This document shows, in pieces, positions 22,857-33,715 of a stretch of 64,000 nt of DNA. The DNA comes from Hevea brasiliensis. Lineage: Eukaryota > Streptophyta > Magnoliopsida > Malpighiales > Euphorbiaceae. The notes beneath the pieces were generated by a model. The model saw only the letters and a program-made list of their open reading frames with translations. It was not told the DNA's origin and searched no databases. The DNA is taken from contig NC_079501.1 of the NCBI RefSeq assembly GCF_030052815.1, forward strand, positions 79,504,979-79,568,978, written 5' to 3'. Within the stretch, counting starts at the first letter, position 1; each line of letters opens with the position of its first letter. A program made the translations under genes and the position numbers.

Positions 22857-22969
22857 AAAATATCAAAAAATACTTGAAAAGAACAACAAAACACAAGATG
22901 AAAAGATAATATAAAAATAAAAACAACAAACAACTAAATTAATCAAGAATTCAATCTTAAACAAACAAC

Positions 22970-22987
22970 TCTCCGGCAACGGTGCTA
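22970..22987 (-). promoter_or_regulatory. PBS of element F (tRNA-Asp type)
   Basis: On the minus strand the site reads TAGCACCGTTGCCGGAGA, three changes from the tRNA-Asp PBS TGGCGCCGTTGCCGGGGA typical of Athila. It lies six bases from the LTR. Confidence 0.75.
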
Positions 22988-22993
22988 AAAACT

Positions 22994-24690
22994 TGATGTG
23001 GCCTAATCGCAAGTGCACATATCGTTTAAGTAGTATAGAAAAGTTATCATTCCCTTAAAGAGTTGTATTCTAAATTGAATTTTTGATATGAAAGTTTACT
23101 AATCTAAACTAAATTTAAACTAAAAATTAATTAAATGATGAGATTGAAGATTTAATATGTATACATGCAAATCTAGCAAAGAAATTAATTGAATGGCAAG
23201 TATCACTAAAATTGCAAGAAATAAATTTAGCAAAAATAAAATATGGTAAGAATTAAAGTAATAAGCAATAAAAATTAACGATTAACAATGATAAAAGGGT
23301 GATTCCAGAGTTTTGGCTTTCATATTTAAGCTATTTTGGGATGTTAAATTGATTATCCAAACATATGAAAATCATAGGTTTCAAGAAGATTAGTTTTTAA
23401 ATCCTTTGAATACTTCTTCGACTGAGACAAAAAGTATCTTAATTTACTCAATCCTCCTTTCATGGAGTTGAAATTAATTAAGACCCATTAGGTTCCTTAA
23501 TCAATCTATTAATTCTCTCAATTCTTAGTCTATTTCTATATCTAAGTTAATTAAGTCCAATTTCTTGATTATCTATCACTAGGTTTTCTTCTTTCGGTGC
23601 TTCAACCAAGGATTAAGAACAATACTTAATGGGATCCTACACTAAGCATGTCATTAGGCACACAAGAAATGGAAAAAACCTCATAATACTCATAAAATCT
23701 GGATAGATCAACTCAAATCCTCAAAATATCTCAAATATTACATACCTAACTCCAGAATCTAAAAAGAACTACTCACTACTCATGTTTGATACAAGGATTT
23801 TAGCAAAAAAAGGAAATAAAAGATAAAAAGAGAATTAAAATTGAAGAAACCTGATGAAAGATGCATAGAAAATGGTGGAGAAGAAGAAGAAGAATTAGAG
23901 CTTTTGATGGAAAATGATGAGATTGGCGGCTCCTTTGTCTCCTGCTCTCTCAATCTTTCTTTCCTTTTTCTCCCCCCTCCTTTTTCCAGAATGAGGTAAT
24001 ATTCCTTTGTATATATCTGCCCTTGTCTCATGCTCTCTTAATCTTTCTTTCCTTTTTCTCCCCCCTCCTCTTTTCAGAATGAGGTAATATTCCTTTTTAT
24101 ATCTACCCTGACATCAACCCTAAAAATGGACTAAAATGGTGTTTGATGAGGTCATACACATGTGATAAAATCTTGCCTCTTTAGTCAATTAATGAGGAAT
24201 TGCATGGCTGAAACTATGCCCATGCAGCATCTTATGCAGAGTCAGAACTGGAAAGAATGAGTGAAGACAGGTTTATATGGCTATGCATGTTATGGTAAGC
24301 TTTAGAGAGTTTTCGTGAAGGTGCATAAGCTATGCAGAAGCCATACATATTTTGGCAGAGTTACAATACTTCTCTGGTATCTTGAATAAGATGGTGCATA
24401 GCCTATGCACTAGGCTATGGAACATTCGGCAGTCTTTAAAGATCTTCAATTCTAGACTTCAATTTTTGCACTTTTAAACTTGGAATTCACTCTCACTTAT
24501 AAAATTACCTTTTGGTCCCTCAAAACATCATTTTATCTACAAAACAAAAGCAAAATGTCAAATTAATCCAAAAAATTGACAATTATGTAAAATTAAGTAA
24601 ATAACTAATAAAATTGACTAAAAATGACTAATAAATGGATAAAATGGCTATAAAACTTAACCTAAATGACTATATGAAATGCATATATCA
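22994..24690 (-). repeat. 5' LTR of Athila-type element F
   Basis: 1697 bp, TGATGTGG...ATATATCA on +. Left edge set by the PBS, right edge by the abrupt return of the RNase H frame of G. Contains the ~83-bp duplication at 23937-24105. No gene seen; the open frame 23780-24031 is low-complexity. Confidence 0.75.
23937..24105. repeat. two-copy ~83-bp tandem duplication in F LTR
   Basis: 'ctttctttcctttttctccc' followed by 'agaatgaggtaatattcc' occurs twice in tandem, at about 23954 and 24043, near-identical. Confidence 0.75.
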
Positions 24691-25041
24691 ATGAACAAAA
24701 GTATATAATTCTTTATCATTATCATAAGTAAAATAATTCAAGCAAGCTCCATTCAACTTCTCACTAAAATAAGCAATAGGGTGCCTTTCTTGCATTAGAA
24801 TAGCCTTTATTCCAATACTAAAAGCTTCACATTCTACTTCAAAAGTTTCAAAAAAATTTTGTAGTGTAAGGATTGGAGCAAAGGTTAATTTTTCTTTGAT
24901 CGTTTTAAAACTCTTTTGGGTAGCATAACTCCATTTAAACTTTCCCTTTTTCTTCAAGCATTCGGTTATGGGTGCTATGATGGTACTAAAGTTCTTGACA
25001 AACCTCCTATAGAAAGAGGCTAGGCCATGAAAGTTCCTCAC
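24691..25041 (-). pseudogene. RNase H N-terminal part of element G
   Basis: Reads [20 protein letters not shown], then [18 protein letters not shown] and [12 protein letters not shown], ending KELYTFVH at the F junction. The conserved RNase H Asp in the ECDAS position is Glu here (ECEAF). Downstream RNase H is cut by F. Confidence 0.85.
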
Positions 25042-25783
25042 CTCTGAGATGGTGGGTAGAATTGGCCAAGTTTAAATTGTTTGCACCTTTTCTTTATCTA
25101 CCTCCATGCCATGTGCCATGTTTGGAAACTACAAAGCTAAGGAACATGACTTGCTCTTGCAAAAAGTTCACTTTTTCAAGTTCCCATACAATTGCTCTTG
25201 GCGTAAAACTTCAAAGACGGCCCTCAAATGCTTAACATGTTCATCAAAGCTCCTGTTGTAAATCAAAACATCATCAAAATAAACAACCAAAAATTTGCCA
25301 ATAAAGTGGTGAAGTACATGGTCCATGAGTCTCATAAAAGTGCTAAGAGCATTAGAAAGGCCAAAAGGCATGACCATCCACTCATACAACCCAAACTTTA
25401 TTTTAAAGGCTATTTTCCATTCATCCCCTTCCTTCATTCAAATCTGATGGTAACCATTCTTCAAATCAAAATTTAAAAAGACAATAGCACCATGTAATTC
25501 ATAAAGCATATGATTAAGTTTAGGAATGAAATATTGATACTTTACAACTATTAACACACATGCACATGGAACCGTCCTTTTTGGGCACCAACAAAGCTAG
25601 AACAGAACATGGGCTCATGGATTCATAAACATACCTCTTTTTCAATAGCTCTATGACTTGCTTATGCAACTCTTTAGCCACTTCATGATTACTTCTATAG
25701 GCTAGTCCATTTGATAATGCTACTCCAGGAATTAAATTAATTTGATGCTCAATGTCATGAAGGAGAGGTAATCCCTTTGGCAT
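25042..25783 (-). pseudogene. reverse transcriptase of element G
   Basis: 25520-25783 carries DIEHQINLIPGVALSNGLAY, ELLKKRYVYESMSPC and [17 protein letters not shown], then breaks; the segment that should hold the [10 protein letters not shown] motif is frame-shifted around 25440-25520. 25168-25437 has [20 protein letters not shown] and an intact YFDD ([11 protein letters not shown]). 25042-25167 is degraded thumb region. Confidence 0.82.
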
Positions 25784-26340
25784 CTTTCGGGAAAAACATC
25801 TCTAAATTCTTCTAGTAGTTCTGCCACCATAGGAGGAACTACAATGTGGTTAGATGCCAGTAATTCTTTAATTATAAGAACAAAACCAGAATCATGGTTA
25901 GTGATAGCCTTTAGAACATCCCCTTTATTGAGGAATAGAACCTCTTTCTTTCTTTTTTATTAACTAGTTGCTCGAGACTAAGGGGGACTAAGAGGGACTA
26001 ATACAATTCTTTTCCCATCCTTCACAAAAGAATAATTATTTTTAAAACCATCATGTGCAGCCTTTCTATCAAAATACCATGGCCTTTCCAATAATAAATG
26101 ACTAGCATTCATAGGCATAATGACACATACAACTTCATCTTTATAAGATTTGCTGATTGAGAAAGGTACAACTACATGCTTAGTCACTTTTACATTGCCA
26201 TCATCATTCAACCATTATAATTTATAAGGATAAGGATGCACTAAGGTGGGCAGATTAAGTTTCTCAACTAATGTAGCAAAAGCAACATTAATATGGCTAC
26301 TACCATCAATAATGACATTACATACCTTGTTGAGAATAAT
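25784..26340 (-). pseudogene. protease and linker of element G
   Basis: Protease active site IIDGSSHINVAF near 26300, then KHVVVPFSISKSYKDE and ASHLLLERPWYFDRKAAHDG at 25978-26211. 25784-25977 corresponds to the charged linker before RT and has no usable frame. Stops separate the parts. Confidence 0.75.
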
Positions 26341-26499
26341 ACATCCGGTTTAGAAGATGTTCTCTCTTTGCTTTTCCTCTTTTGTTGCATGTGCACTCAA
26401 GGTTATTCTAATGACTAACATCTTCCCAACATCAACATACTCTACTTCTTCATCACTATATGCTTCATGATTCTTTTCCTCTTCACAAGTCTCATCTTC

Positions 26500-27300
26500 A
26501 CTCTCAAGCTCTTATTGGGCTACCCTCAACACCATTACTCTCTTGTTGAGACATTCTGAAGCATGTCCATGGCTAAGGCACTTGAATCATTTTATGTCTC
26601 TACTTCTTTTAGTAGGGGCTAGATCTACTTCCTTCTCCTTGCCCTTGCTCATGCATTGTGGTGCTTTGGTAGAGTTCTCCCCTTTGTCATGCTTCTTCAC
26701 GCCATCTTTGATACTAGTAAGAAAGGTGCTAGTGTTAAAAGGTTTTGTGAATATTTTAGTAGTAGTGCCCTTATATTCACCCTTCTTTCTTTGCCTTTCA
26801 ACTTTAATGGAAAGTTTGATCACATCCTGAAAAAAAAAAAAAAAAACATGTGATTTCAATGAAACAGTATTAGCAATTTTATAATTCAAACCACTAAGAA
26901 ATGGGCAATGCTTGTTTTTGTGGTCCCTTACATCACATCTCAACATCAACATCTTAAATTCTTTAACATAGTCTTCCACACACATTCCACCTTAGCACAA
27001 ACTTTGGAGTTTGATGTACAACTCCTGTTTATAATATTCAAGTACAAATTGCTTCTGCATGATTCTTTTTATCTCACACCAAGTTTGTACATCATCAAGC
27101 TCATCCTTCCATCTTTGAGCCTTTATATTCTCCCTCCATAAGTTTGCATAATTAACAAAATCAATGGTAGGAAGTTTGCACTTCTTTACTTCTCTACACT
27201 CTTGGTACTCAAAGATTTTATCAACTCTTTGTACTTACTTCAAGTAAGCTGGTACCTTAAAAGGTTGAGATTTTTATCTTGATGTTGTCTCTTTAGCCAT
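26500..27300 (-). pseudogene. gag and zinc knuckle of element G
   Basis: ATG at 27298-27300. The readable core includes VQTWCEIKRIMQKQFVLEYY, KLQSL, VEDYVKEFKMLMLRCDVRD and FLSGLNYKIAN, diverged from gag of A-C. The zinc knuckle at about 26540-26582 reads FKCLSHGHASEC with the first Cys turned into TGA. A 19-A run near 26828-26846 breaks the frame. Confidence 0.75.
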
Positions 27301-27671
27301 GTTGACACTGAGGCAATTGCTAGTCATAAGCACTTTTTTTAGCTCCAGGTTCTTCATCATCATCATCATCACCATGCCCTTGTTGCCTAGAACCATTACA
27401 GCCTCTTTGTGGCTGAGGTGTAACTAGTCTCACCAAAGCTTGTGTGATATGAGTAAGTTGCTCTTGCATTGCATTCCGTTGTCTTTCAAGTATTAACATA
27501 CGTGCTTAATCCATTGTGAGACCTCTTGGAACTGATAGAGGCACCTCCTCTTCATCAAACATATTGCCACCAGAATCACACTTACTAATTGTTTCACTCA
27601 ATTACAAGATAGGTTGGTTCACTCCCTTACATGTTTGCACTCTTTAAAGGTTCAAAGAGCTACCAAACCAT
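27301..27671 (-). other. untranslated leader of element G
   Basis: Short (~370 bp) leader between PBS and gag. It has a (ATC)n-type microsatellite around 27356-27370 and no recognisable domain. It lacks the 146-bp repeat of A, B and C. Confidence 0.55.
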
Positions 27672-27684
27672 GGCTCTAATACCA
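27672..27684 (-). promoter_or_regulatory. PBS of element G (tRNA-iMet type)
   Basis: Minus strand reads TGGTATTAGAGCC, one change from TGGTATCAGAGCC, three bases from the LTR. Confidence 0.8.
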
Positions 27685-27687
27685 AAC

Positions 27688-28513
27688 TGATGTGCTTTGT
27701 AAGGGATTGATGAAAAAAAGGATAAAAGAATATCTTTTTGTGGTTTTAATGTTTTTGAGCTAAAACTAAGAATAAAACAAGAAAGATAAAAGGATAAGAA
27801 GAAGAGAGAAATTCTTTAATAAGTTCAGAATGCCACAAAAAACCCAATTTTCAAAGGTAGATGCAATACAAAGAACTTATGATAAGTCTAGAATTCTTTC
27901 ACCATAAACTAAAGGTCTGATAAGAAAAACTTAGCTGCACTTGCTATTGATTCTCAAAAGTGAAGAAAGCTTACAAGAAGAGGCCTATTTATTAGCAGAA
28001 TACAATTACTATTTAGGAAAATAAGCTAGCAACTAATTAGGAAACTTTAGTAGTCCTTAAACAAGTACTAAATAGGAAAATAAGAGAAAAAAAGGTCTTG
28101 TAGTATTTTCTAAGTGGCTGCATGAATTTAAGTAAGAGAGAGAGAGGGGAGAGATTCTTGCTTGGCTGATTAGGAAACATGTGCTCTTAGAAATCTTTCA
28201 ATAGGATTTTCTTAATTCTCCTCAATCTGACTTTTATTCTTTAACTTGTCAACTTTTAGCAACATAAAGAAAGGGATAGAGAGTCTTATGCCAATTTGGA
28301 GGCCAAGCCCATTTATGACAAAATCCTTATCAATCTTCAGCCCATAAACTTCTTAACCCAACCCAAATCATATGCCCTATTTAAGTTAACAAGTCTAGCC
28401 CACAACATCTTTATTCTTAGACATATGTAAGCAAAGTAACAAGCTTGCTCTTAGACCTAGTCAATGGGCCCTTATATGCCATGTTAATCCCATCACCATG
28501 ATGTGGCACATCA
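27688..28513 (-). repeat. 5' LTR of element G
   Basis: 826 bp with perfect 8-bp inverted ends TGATGTGC / GCACATCA. Follows the PBS directly. Confidence 0.82.
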
Positions 28514-29378
28514 CTATCAATTATTGACACTAATGTAGTAATTCATTCACTTAAACAAATTGGCCATAAAAACCAAACAAGCATCAATTTCCCTATTTCT
28601 TTTTACTTATTAGATTAATCAAAGCAAGCGTCTAATTAATCCCTACCCAACTGAACAACCTTAGTCAAGTGCGTGATTTAGCTCAATGGTAGCTTTAACA
28701 TACTAGGAAACCATCACTAATTCTATATAACAATTACATAACAAGTAGCATAATCGTTTAACCCGGATTAAGAATCTCTAAGCAGTATGATGCAATATCA
28801 TCTTTTCTATTGATGTAAAATTAATCAAGCAATTACGGACTTGATCAACTATACTAGCATTAGACATAAATGAATAATTAAGTAGTTAGCCTCTTAAATA
28901 ATTAAACATGCCATCTTTTCATGAATCTCAAGAGAAACATAGATATTCAAGTTAAGAAACTACTGATTTTATAGATAGCTCAAAATAGTCTCATGATAAT
29001 TATTCCATGGTTTCAACAATCCTTTCTGCTGAACAAGGATTGTTGATGATGATATCACACACTCCAAAGGGATGTAGAAGCGCTCCACAAGCCAAAGAAG
29101 AAGAAGAAATCACACTAGCAACTAAATCAAGTAATATACACATTTGAATGCACAAAGAGGAAATTTAGCCACTATGAGTAGAAAGGAATTGATGATCTCT
29201 AGATTTGTATTTTTTTGACCCTTTTATAAAGAAAAATAGGTTAACTAAGACTCTATATTTTATTTGAAAGTCTTAGTTACATTCTGACTTAATTCTCTCT
29301 TAAGAATCCTAGTTAAAGTAAGAAAACAAATTAAAAATAGCTCTCCTTATACAGATCTGCCACTTGATAAGTTTTATT
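28514..29378. other. unassigned AT-rich DNA with one strong hairpin
   Basis: No frame or family motif recognised. It contains an 11-bp perfect inverted repeat, CAACAATCCTT at 29014-29024 and AAGGATTGTTG at 29035-29045, with a 10-base loop. Could be a remnant of another LTR, but no termini are seen. Confidence 0.4.
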
Positions 29379-30907
29379 AGTCCAATAAATTAAAAAATTT
29401 AATGGCCCATATTCTAGTAATTTAAAGTTTTATGATGGCCCAATTAAGCAAAAATTTAATGAATCTATATTTTAACTTCTAAAAAATTGGTTTTTTTATC
29501 CTTAAAAAATCGAAAAATTAGTGGCACACATTTAAAAAAATTTCCTTTAATTAATAAAGAAATAATTAAAAATATTCAAATTATGAGTTAAATCATAGAA
29601 CACTATGGTCTAAATATTGCATCCGTGAAATCCAAACTCAGGGGGTCGAAATAGAGCCACTGTCCCTCCAAAATTGTAGTTTTTAATTTTGAATACTTAA
29701 AATATGCGTATGTTTCTTAACTATACTTTAAATATGCATATATTTCTTAACTATCTCTCATGTTTATCCTAAAAAAAAAAATCTTAACAAAATTTTAAAA
29801 TGTTTTTTTTATTAGCCCAATTAAATAAAAAATTTAATGAACACATATTCTAATAATTTGAAGCATATTTTTTTTTTCTTATTGGCCTAATTGAGTTGAA
29901 AAACTGGATGTTAATATCTTTTAAAATTTGCATTCAAGTAATAAAAAAGAATTTAAAAATAATTAAATTATCAGTGAGATATATAAAATATATAGATCTG
30001 ATTAATATATTGACCTCATATATTTAAATGTTATAATCATCATTAATTGATTTTTTTATTAGTCTAATAAAACAAAAAATTTAATGGGCCAATATTATAG
30101 TAAATTAAATTTTTTTTACAGGCCTAATTAAACAAAAAATTAATGAGCCCATATTTTAATTTTAAGAAATTATTTTTTATTGACACAACAAATTAAAAAA
30201 TTAGTGGCCCACATTTTTTAAATTTTTCTTTAAGTAATAAAATAAAAAAATTAAAAAGATTCAAATTGTGAGCCAAATACATAAAACAGATAGGTCTAAA
30301 TATTGTATCCATCTAACGCTATACTTTGGAGTTGAAACAAAGCCATAATGCTTCAAAAATTTTAATTTTTAATTTATAGTACTTTAAATGGAGATATATT
30401 TTTAATTGTCTATCTCGTTTAGTCTCAAAAAAATCTTAACAAAACTTTAAAATGTTGATTTTGTTTCATTAGCCCTATTAAATGAAAAATTTAATGAGTC
30501 CATATTCTAATAATTTAAAAATTATTTTCTTAATTGGCCATACTTAGTTGAAAAATTAGTCACCAATATTCATTAAATTTACTTTTAAGTAATAAAAAAA
30601 GAATTTAAAATGAATTAAATTGTGAGCGAGATACATAAAATACTTAAGTCTAGTTATTATATTCATCATTGGCCCCATATATCTAAATGTTATAATCGTC
30701 ATTTGTTGATATTTTTTATTGGTTCAATAAAGTAAAAAAATTAATGGTCAATATTCTAGTAATTTAAAAATTTTTTATTGACCCAATTAAGTAAGAAATT
30801 AATGTGTCCATATTTTAATTTTAAAATATTAGTTTTTATTGACGTAAAAAAAATTAAAATATTAATGGCCCATATTTTCAAAATTTTGCTTTAGTTAATA
30901 AAAAAAT
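29379..30907. repeat. tandem repeat, period ~660-682 bp, about 2.3 copies
   Basis: Copies begin at 29379, 30061 and 30721 with 'tagtccaataaa..aaaaaatt' and run in the same order through 'taaatattg.atcc', 'aaatcttaacaaaa' and 'ttataatc.tcatt' blocks. The third copy is cut at 30907. Within each copy a ~60-bp motif ('cccaattaa..aaaaaattaatg.gcccatattcta') recurs several times, giving a higher-order structure. About 80% A+T, non-coding. Confidence 0.8.
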
Positions 30908-31794
30908 TGTCATGACATGACTCTATAGACCAGATTGGCATTGGGACTTGGGCTAGCCTAAAGCCCCCGAAGTCTCTAGTAAGCCTCATTATTCCAAACC
31001 CATAAGTGGACCCAAACTCAGGGTCCAACATGCAAAATAAAATAAAATATTATAAAATTTTGGGTCATTTTAGCCCAAAAGCCATTATACATACACATCT
31101 AAGAGAGCCTAGGTCACCCTGATATCCAACTTACATAATCCGTTTAATTATTAAATAATTAAATTAAACTCTGTAAGAAAGAATGCTCCTCCTGTAACCT
31201 AGAAAAATATATTGAACAGGAATAAATGTTCAACTCAAAGAGTTTAGATATCGATTATAATTATAATTTCTATAACTATCTATTTATAATGCAATCCTAT
31301 TAATGAAAATACATCAAACAAACAAATCACTAAATCCTCGCACGAAAGGATAAATTAAAGCTACACACACACCCATAATACATATTGGGAGTCAACCCCA
31401 TAGCCTAGCCCGACCCCATAGTCTAGCTCTCTAAAATTCAACATATTCTCTTAAACATTTTCGAGTGAGAGTCAGTGAAATATAACGATGTATCTGCCCT
31501 GCACTGGCGAGAGTTAATCGATCCATATATCTATCATAGCTGCCTCACCCATCCATATCCATGGCAGTCAGCGAAATTCTCATGTCGTACCTACCCCAGG
31601 ATTTCCACATCCATAATAAGTATAAATAAAATTCCAACTTATCCCCAAGGCGGCACAATACCGAAAATTATATTGTAAAAAAAAAATTAGGGAATACTCC
31701 TAATAATATAGGCATGCCATAAAATATAAAATATAAAAATTATAATTAATATTGAAATTATGAAAATAATCAATATCCAACTCACAGACTAATT
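30908..31794 (-). mobile_element. fragment of a further long LTR (I), cut by D
   Basis: Starts TGTCATGACATG and runs as non-coding DNA rich in short blocks seen in Tekay-like LTRs ('cctaaagcccccgaag', 'cccataagtggaccc'). The TGTCAYGAC start resembles the reversed end of a long LTR, as in X. It stops abruptly where the D LTR begins, so D probably inserted into it. Family and orientation are inferred. Confidence 0.4.
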
Positions 31795-32098
31795 TGTAGC
31801 ATCCAGAAATTTCCGAGCTCTGAATAGTACTAATTCTGATTTGTGAATAGTATTATTTAAAGCCAATTTGGAGACTTAAAAGGAGATAAAAATTAATTAA
31901 AATATGCAAAATAAAAATTGAAGTAACCATCGGATTATGAACTTAATCGGTATTAGTGAAAAAGATTGACTATAACCCGATGAAGGGTATTTTAGTCAAT
32001 TCACTTAAAGAGTTTACTTTTGATCTAAATGTCAATTAAAGTAAGTGAGATTAATGCATTAGAATGGAATTTAATTAATGGAAAGAAGTATGAAAATT
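31795..32098 (+). repeat. D 5' LTR, piece 1
   Basis: Starts TGTAGCATCC. From 'gagctctgaatagtac' on it matches 61059 onward of the 3' LTR; the 3' LTR lacks ~16 bp near its start. Ends at AAATT, the target copy of X. Confidence 0.85.
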
Positions 32099-32700
32099 TG
32101 TCACACCCTACCCCTCTGTAAGGCATAACATGATCCCGTAGTATACCTAATGAATTACCAACTTTGTCTACTGATAACCCATTAAATACACTACAAGGGA
32201 TTTTAAAACTTTTCTTACTTCATTTTACAGTGGTGAGCACTATTTACAGGTGTTAAAAACTTTTTATGAACTGACTTAAAACAGTTAACACATTTAGACT
32301 ATTAGTAATTTCTGTAAAAATTTTGGTAGAGTGCCATCTGTATTTTGGATAAAACAGTTCTTCAGAAAACCTGTAAAAAGCACTTCAATATATTTCCAAA
32401 TCTCAACTCCAACATATTTCTCAACACAACATATTTCTCAACTCAAATCCACAGTAATTTTTCAAAGACTGAGATACAAGAAATATAATACAATTTTTAC
32501 AAGTCAAAATAACTCATAATTTACTTTACAACTTCAATGTACAATTTTAATTTACAACTGCTCAAAACCAAAAACAATATATACATACAGCGTACATACA
32601 TTACAGTACAAAATGCAAATGTGGTATACTCATTATACCCGATAATCTCTCGCTGAATGCACTAGCAGCCTAGTCTGCTGCCCTGTCCGTCTGTCTACCT

Positions 32701-32740
32701 GCGACAGCAATGGAAAGCTATCGCTGAGACAATGTCTCAG
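32701..32740 (-). promoter_or_regulatory. twin hairpin block in solo LTR X
   Basis: GCGACAGC (32701-32708) pairs with GCTATCGC (32717-32724) with one G-U wobble, and CTGAGACA (32724-32731) pairs with TGTCTCAG (32733-32740). Counterpart of the blocks in E and D. Confidence 0.6.
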
Positions 32741-32807
32741 TGGTGCACAACATTAACAAATATAACTTTAAATCAATTTTCATAAATCATATAAATGATG
32801 GATACAT

Positions 32808-33115
32808 AAAACCATAGTTAAATTCAAGATAATGAATGTCATAAGGAATTTAACACAATATCACATTAAATCTCAGTAATCAAAACATGGTTAAATTCAA
32901 AAGACAGTGAATGTCAATAAAAATTTAAACTCCAATTCACAATATCACAATAAATCTCAGTAGTCAAAACATGGTTAAATTCAAAAGACAGTGAATGTCA
33001 ATAAGAATTTAAACTCCAATTCATAATATCACAATAAATCTCAATAGTCAAAACATGGTTAAATTCAAAAGACAGTGAATGTCAATAAGAATTTAAACTC
33101 CATTTCACAAATTAT
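32808..33115 (-). repeat. four-copy 84-bp tandem repeat in X
   Basis: AAAACATGG-type starts at 32882, 32966 and 33050 (exact 84-bp spacing), preceded by a diverged copy from ~32808. Units contain 'acagtgaatgtcaata'. The last three are near-identical. Confidence 0.88.
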
Positions 33116-33577
33116 CAAATCGCATAATAACACAATTTAGTCGAATAATTTAAGAATACAGTGTTGCCAATTCATTCATAACTTAAGCCATGACACAATT
33201 TTCGATCAATGCCGCATTGTACACCACCACAAAGCAATCACAACCCCACTAATCGAAATCAATGAGGAAGGGAGCTAGCTATATAATGAGTACTCATCTG
33301 ATCACCTCAATTGGTCAACCAGAGAGGGAGAAAAATAAACGATCACGACTCCATAAATGGAGAAGGAAAATAAACGAGCACAACCCCATAAATGGAGAAG
33401 GAATGATATGATACTGTTATGCTAAGTGTGAACACAAAATCAATTCCAAACATTTTATTCAAATGATTCGTGAGAATCCAATAAATTTCCAAAGTCATAA
33501 TTTCATTCATAAAATGGCAACACAATTCATAAGTAACTTCAATTTTCACAAATCACACTAAATAATTTTTTCCACAG

Positions 33578-33715
33578 TTTCAAACCATTTACAATGCTTT
33601 TCAAGCAATAAGTATCCATCAATATCATTCAAACAATTTTTCACAATTTCAAACTATTTACAATGCTTTTCAAGAAATAAGTATCCATTCAAACACATTT
33701 TCATAATTGAAAACA
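33578..33715 (-). repeat. two-copy 69-bp tandem repeat in X
   Basis: 'tttacaatgcttttcaag' plus 'aataagtatccat' occurs twice, units starting at 33578 and 33647. Confidence 0.75.

Larger units (their letters stand above)
20268..24690 (-). mobile_element. Athila-type Ty3/gypsy element F, 5' portion
   Basis: Minus-strand element with 5' LTR (22994-24690), tRNA-Asp-type PBS, gag and protease. RT, RNase H, integrase and 3' LTR are absent, because the element is cut at 20268 by the end of the E LTR. Its right end interrupts the RNase H frame of element G, so F inserted into G. Confidence 0.75.
24691..28513 (-). mobile_element. CRM-like Ty3/gypsy element G, 5' portion
   Basis: Minus-strand element with 5' LTR (27688-28513), iMet-type PBS, gag, protease, RT and the start of RNase H. 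Integrase, C-terminus and 3' LTR are missing because F (and then E) occupies the left side. It is a different family from A, B and C, judged by its gag and LTR, but has the same domain order. Confidence 0.8.

Noticed and set aside
26543..26830. 95-codon + strand frame
   Set aside because: Antisense shadow of gag of element G.
32882..33115. CRISPR-like spacing of repeats
   Set aside because: 84-bp units are contiguous tandem repeats without spacers, in plant LTR DNA.
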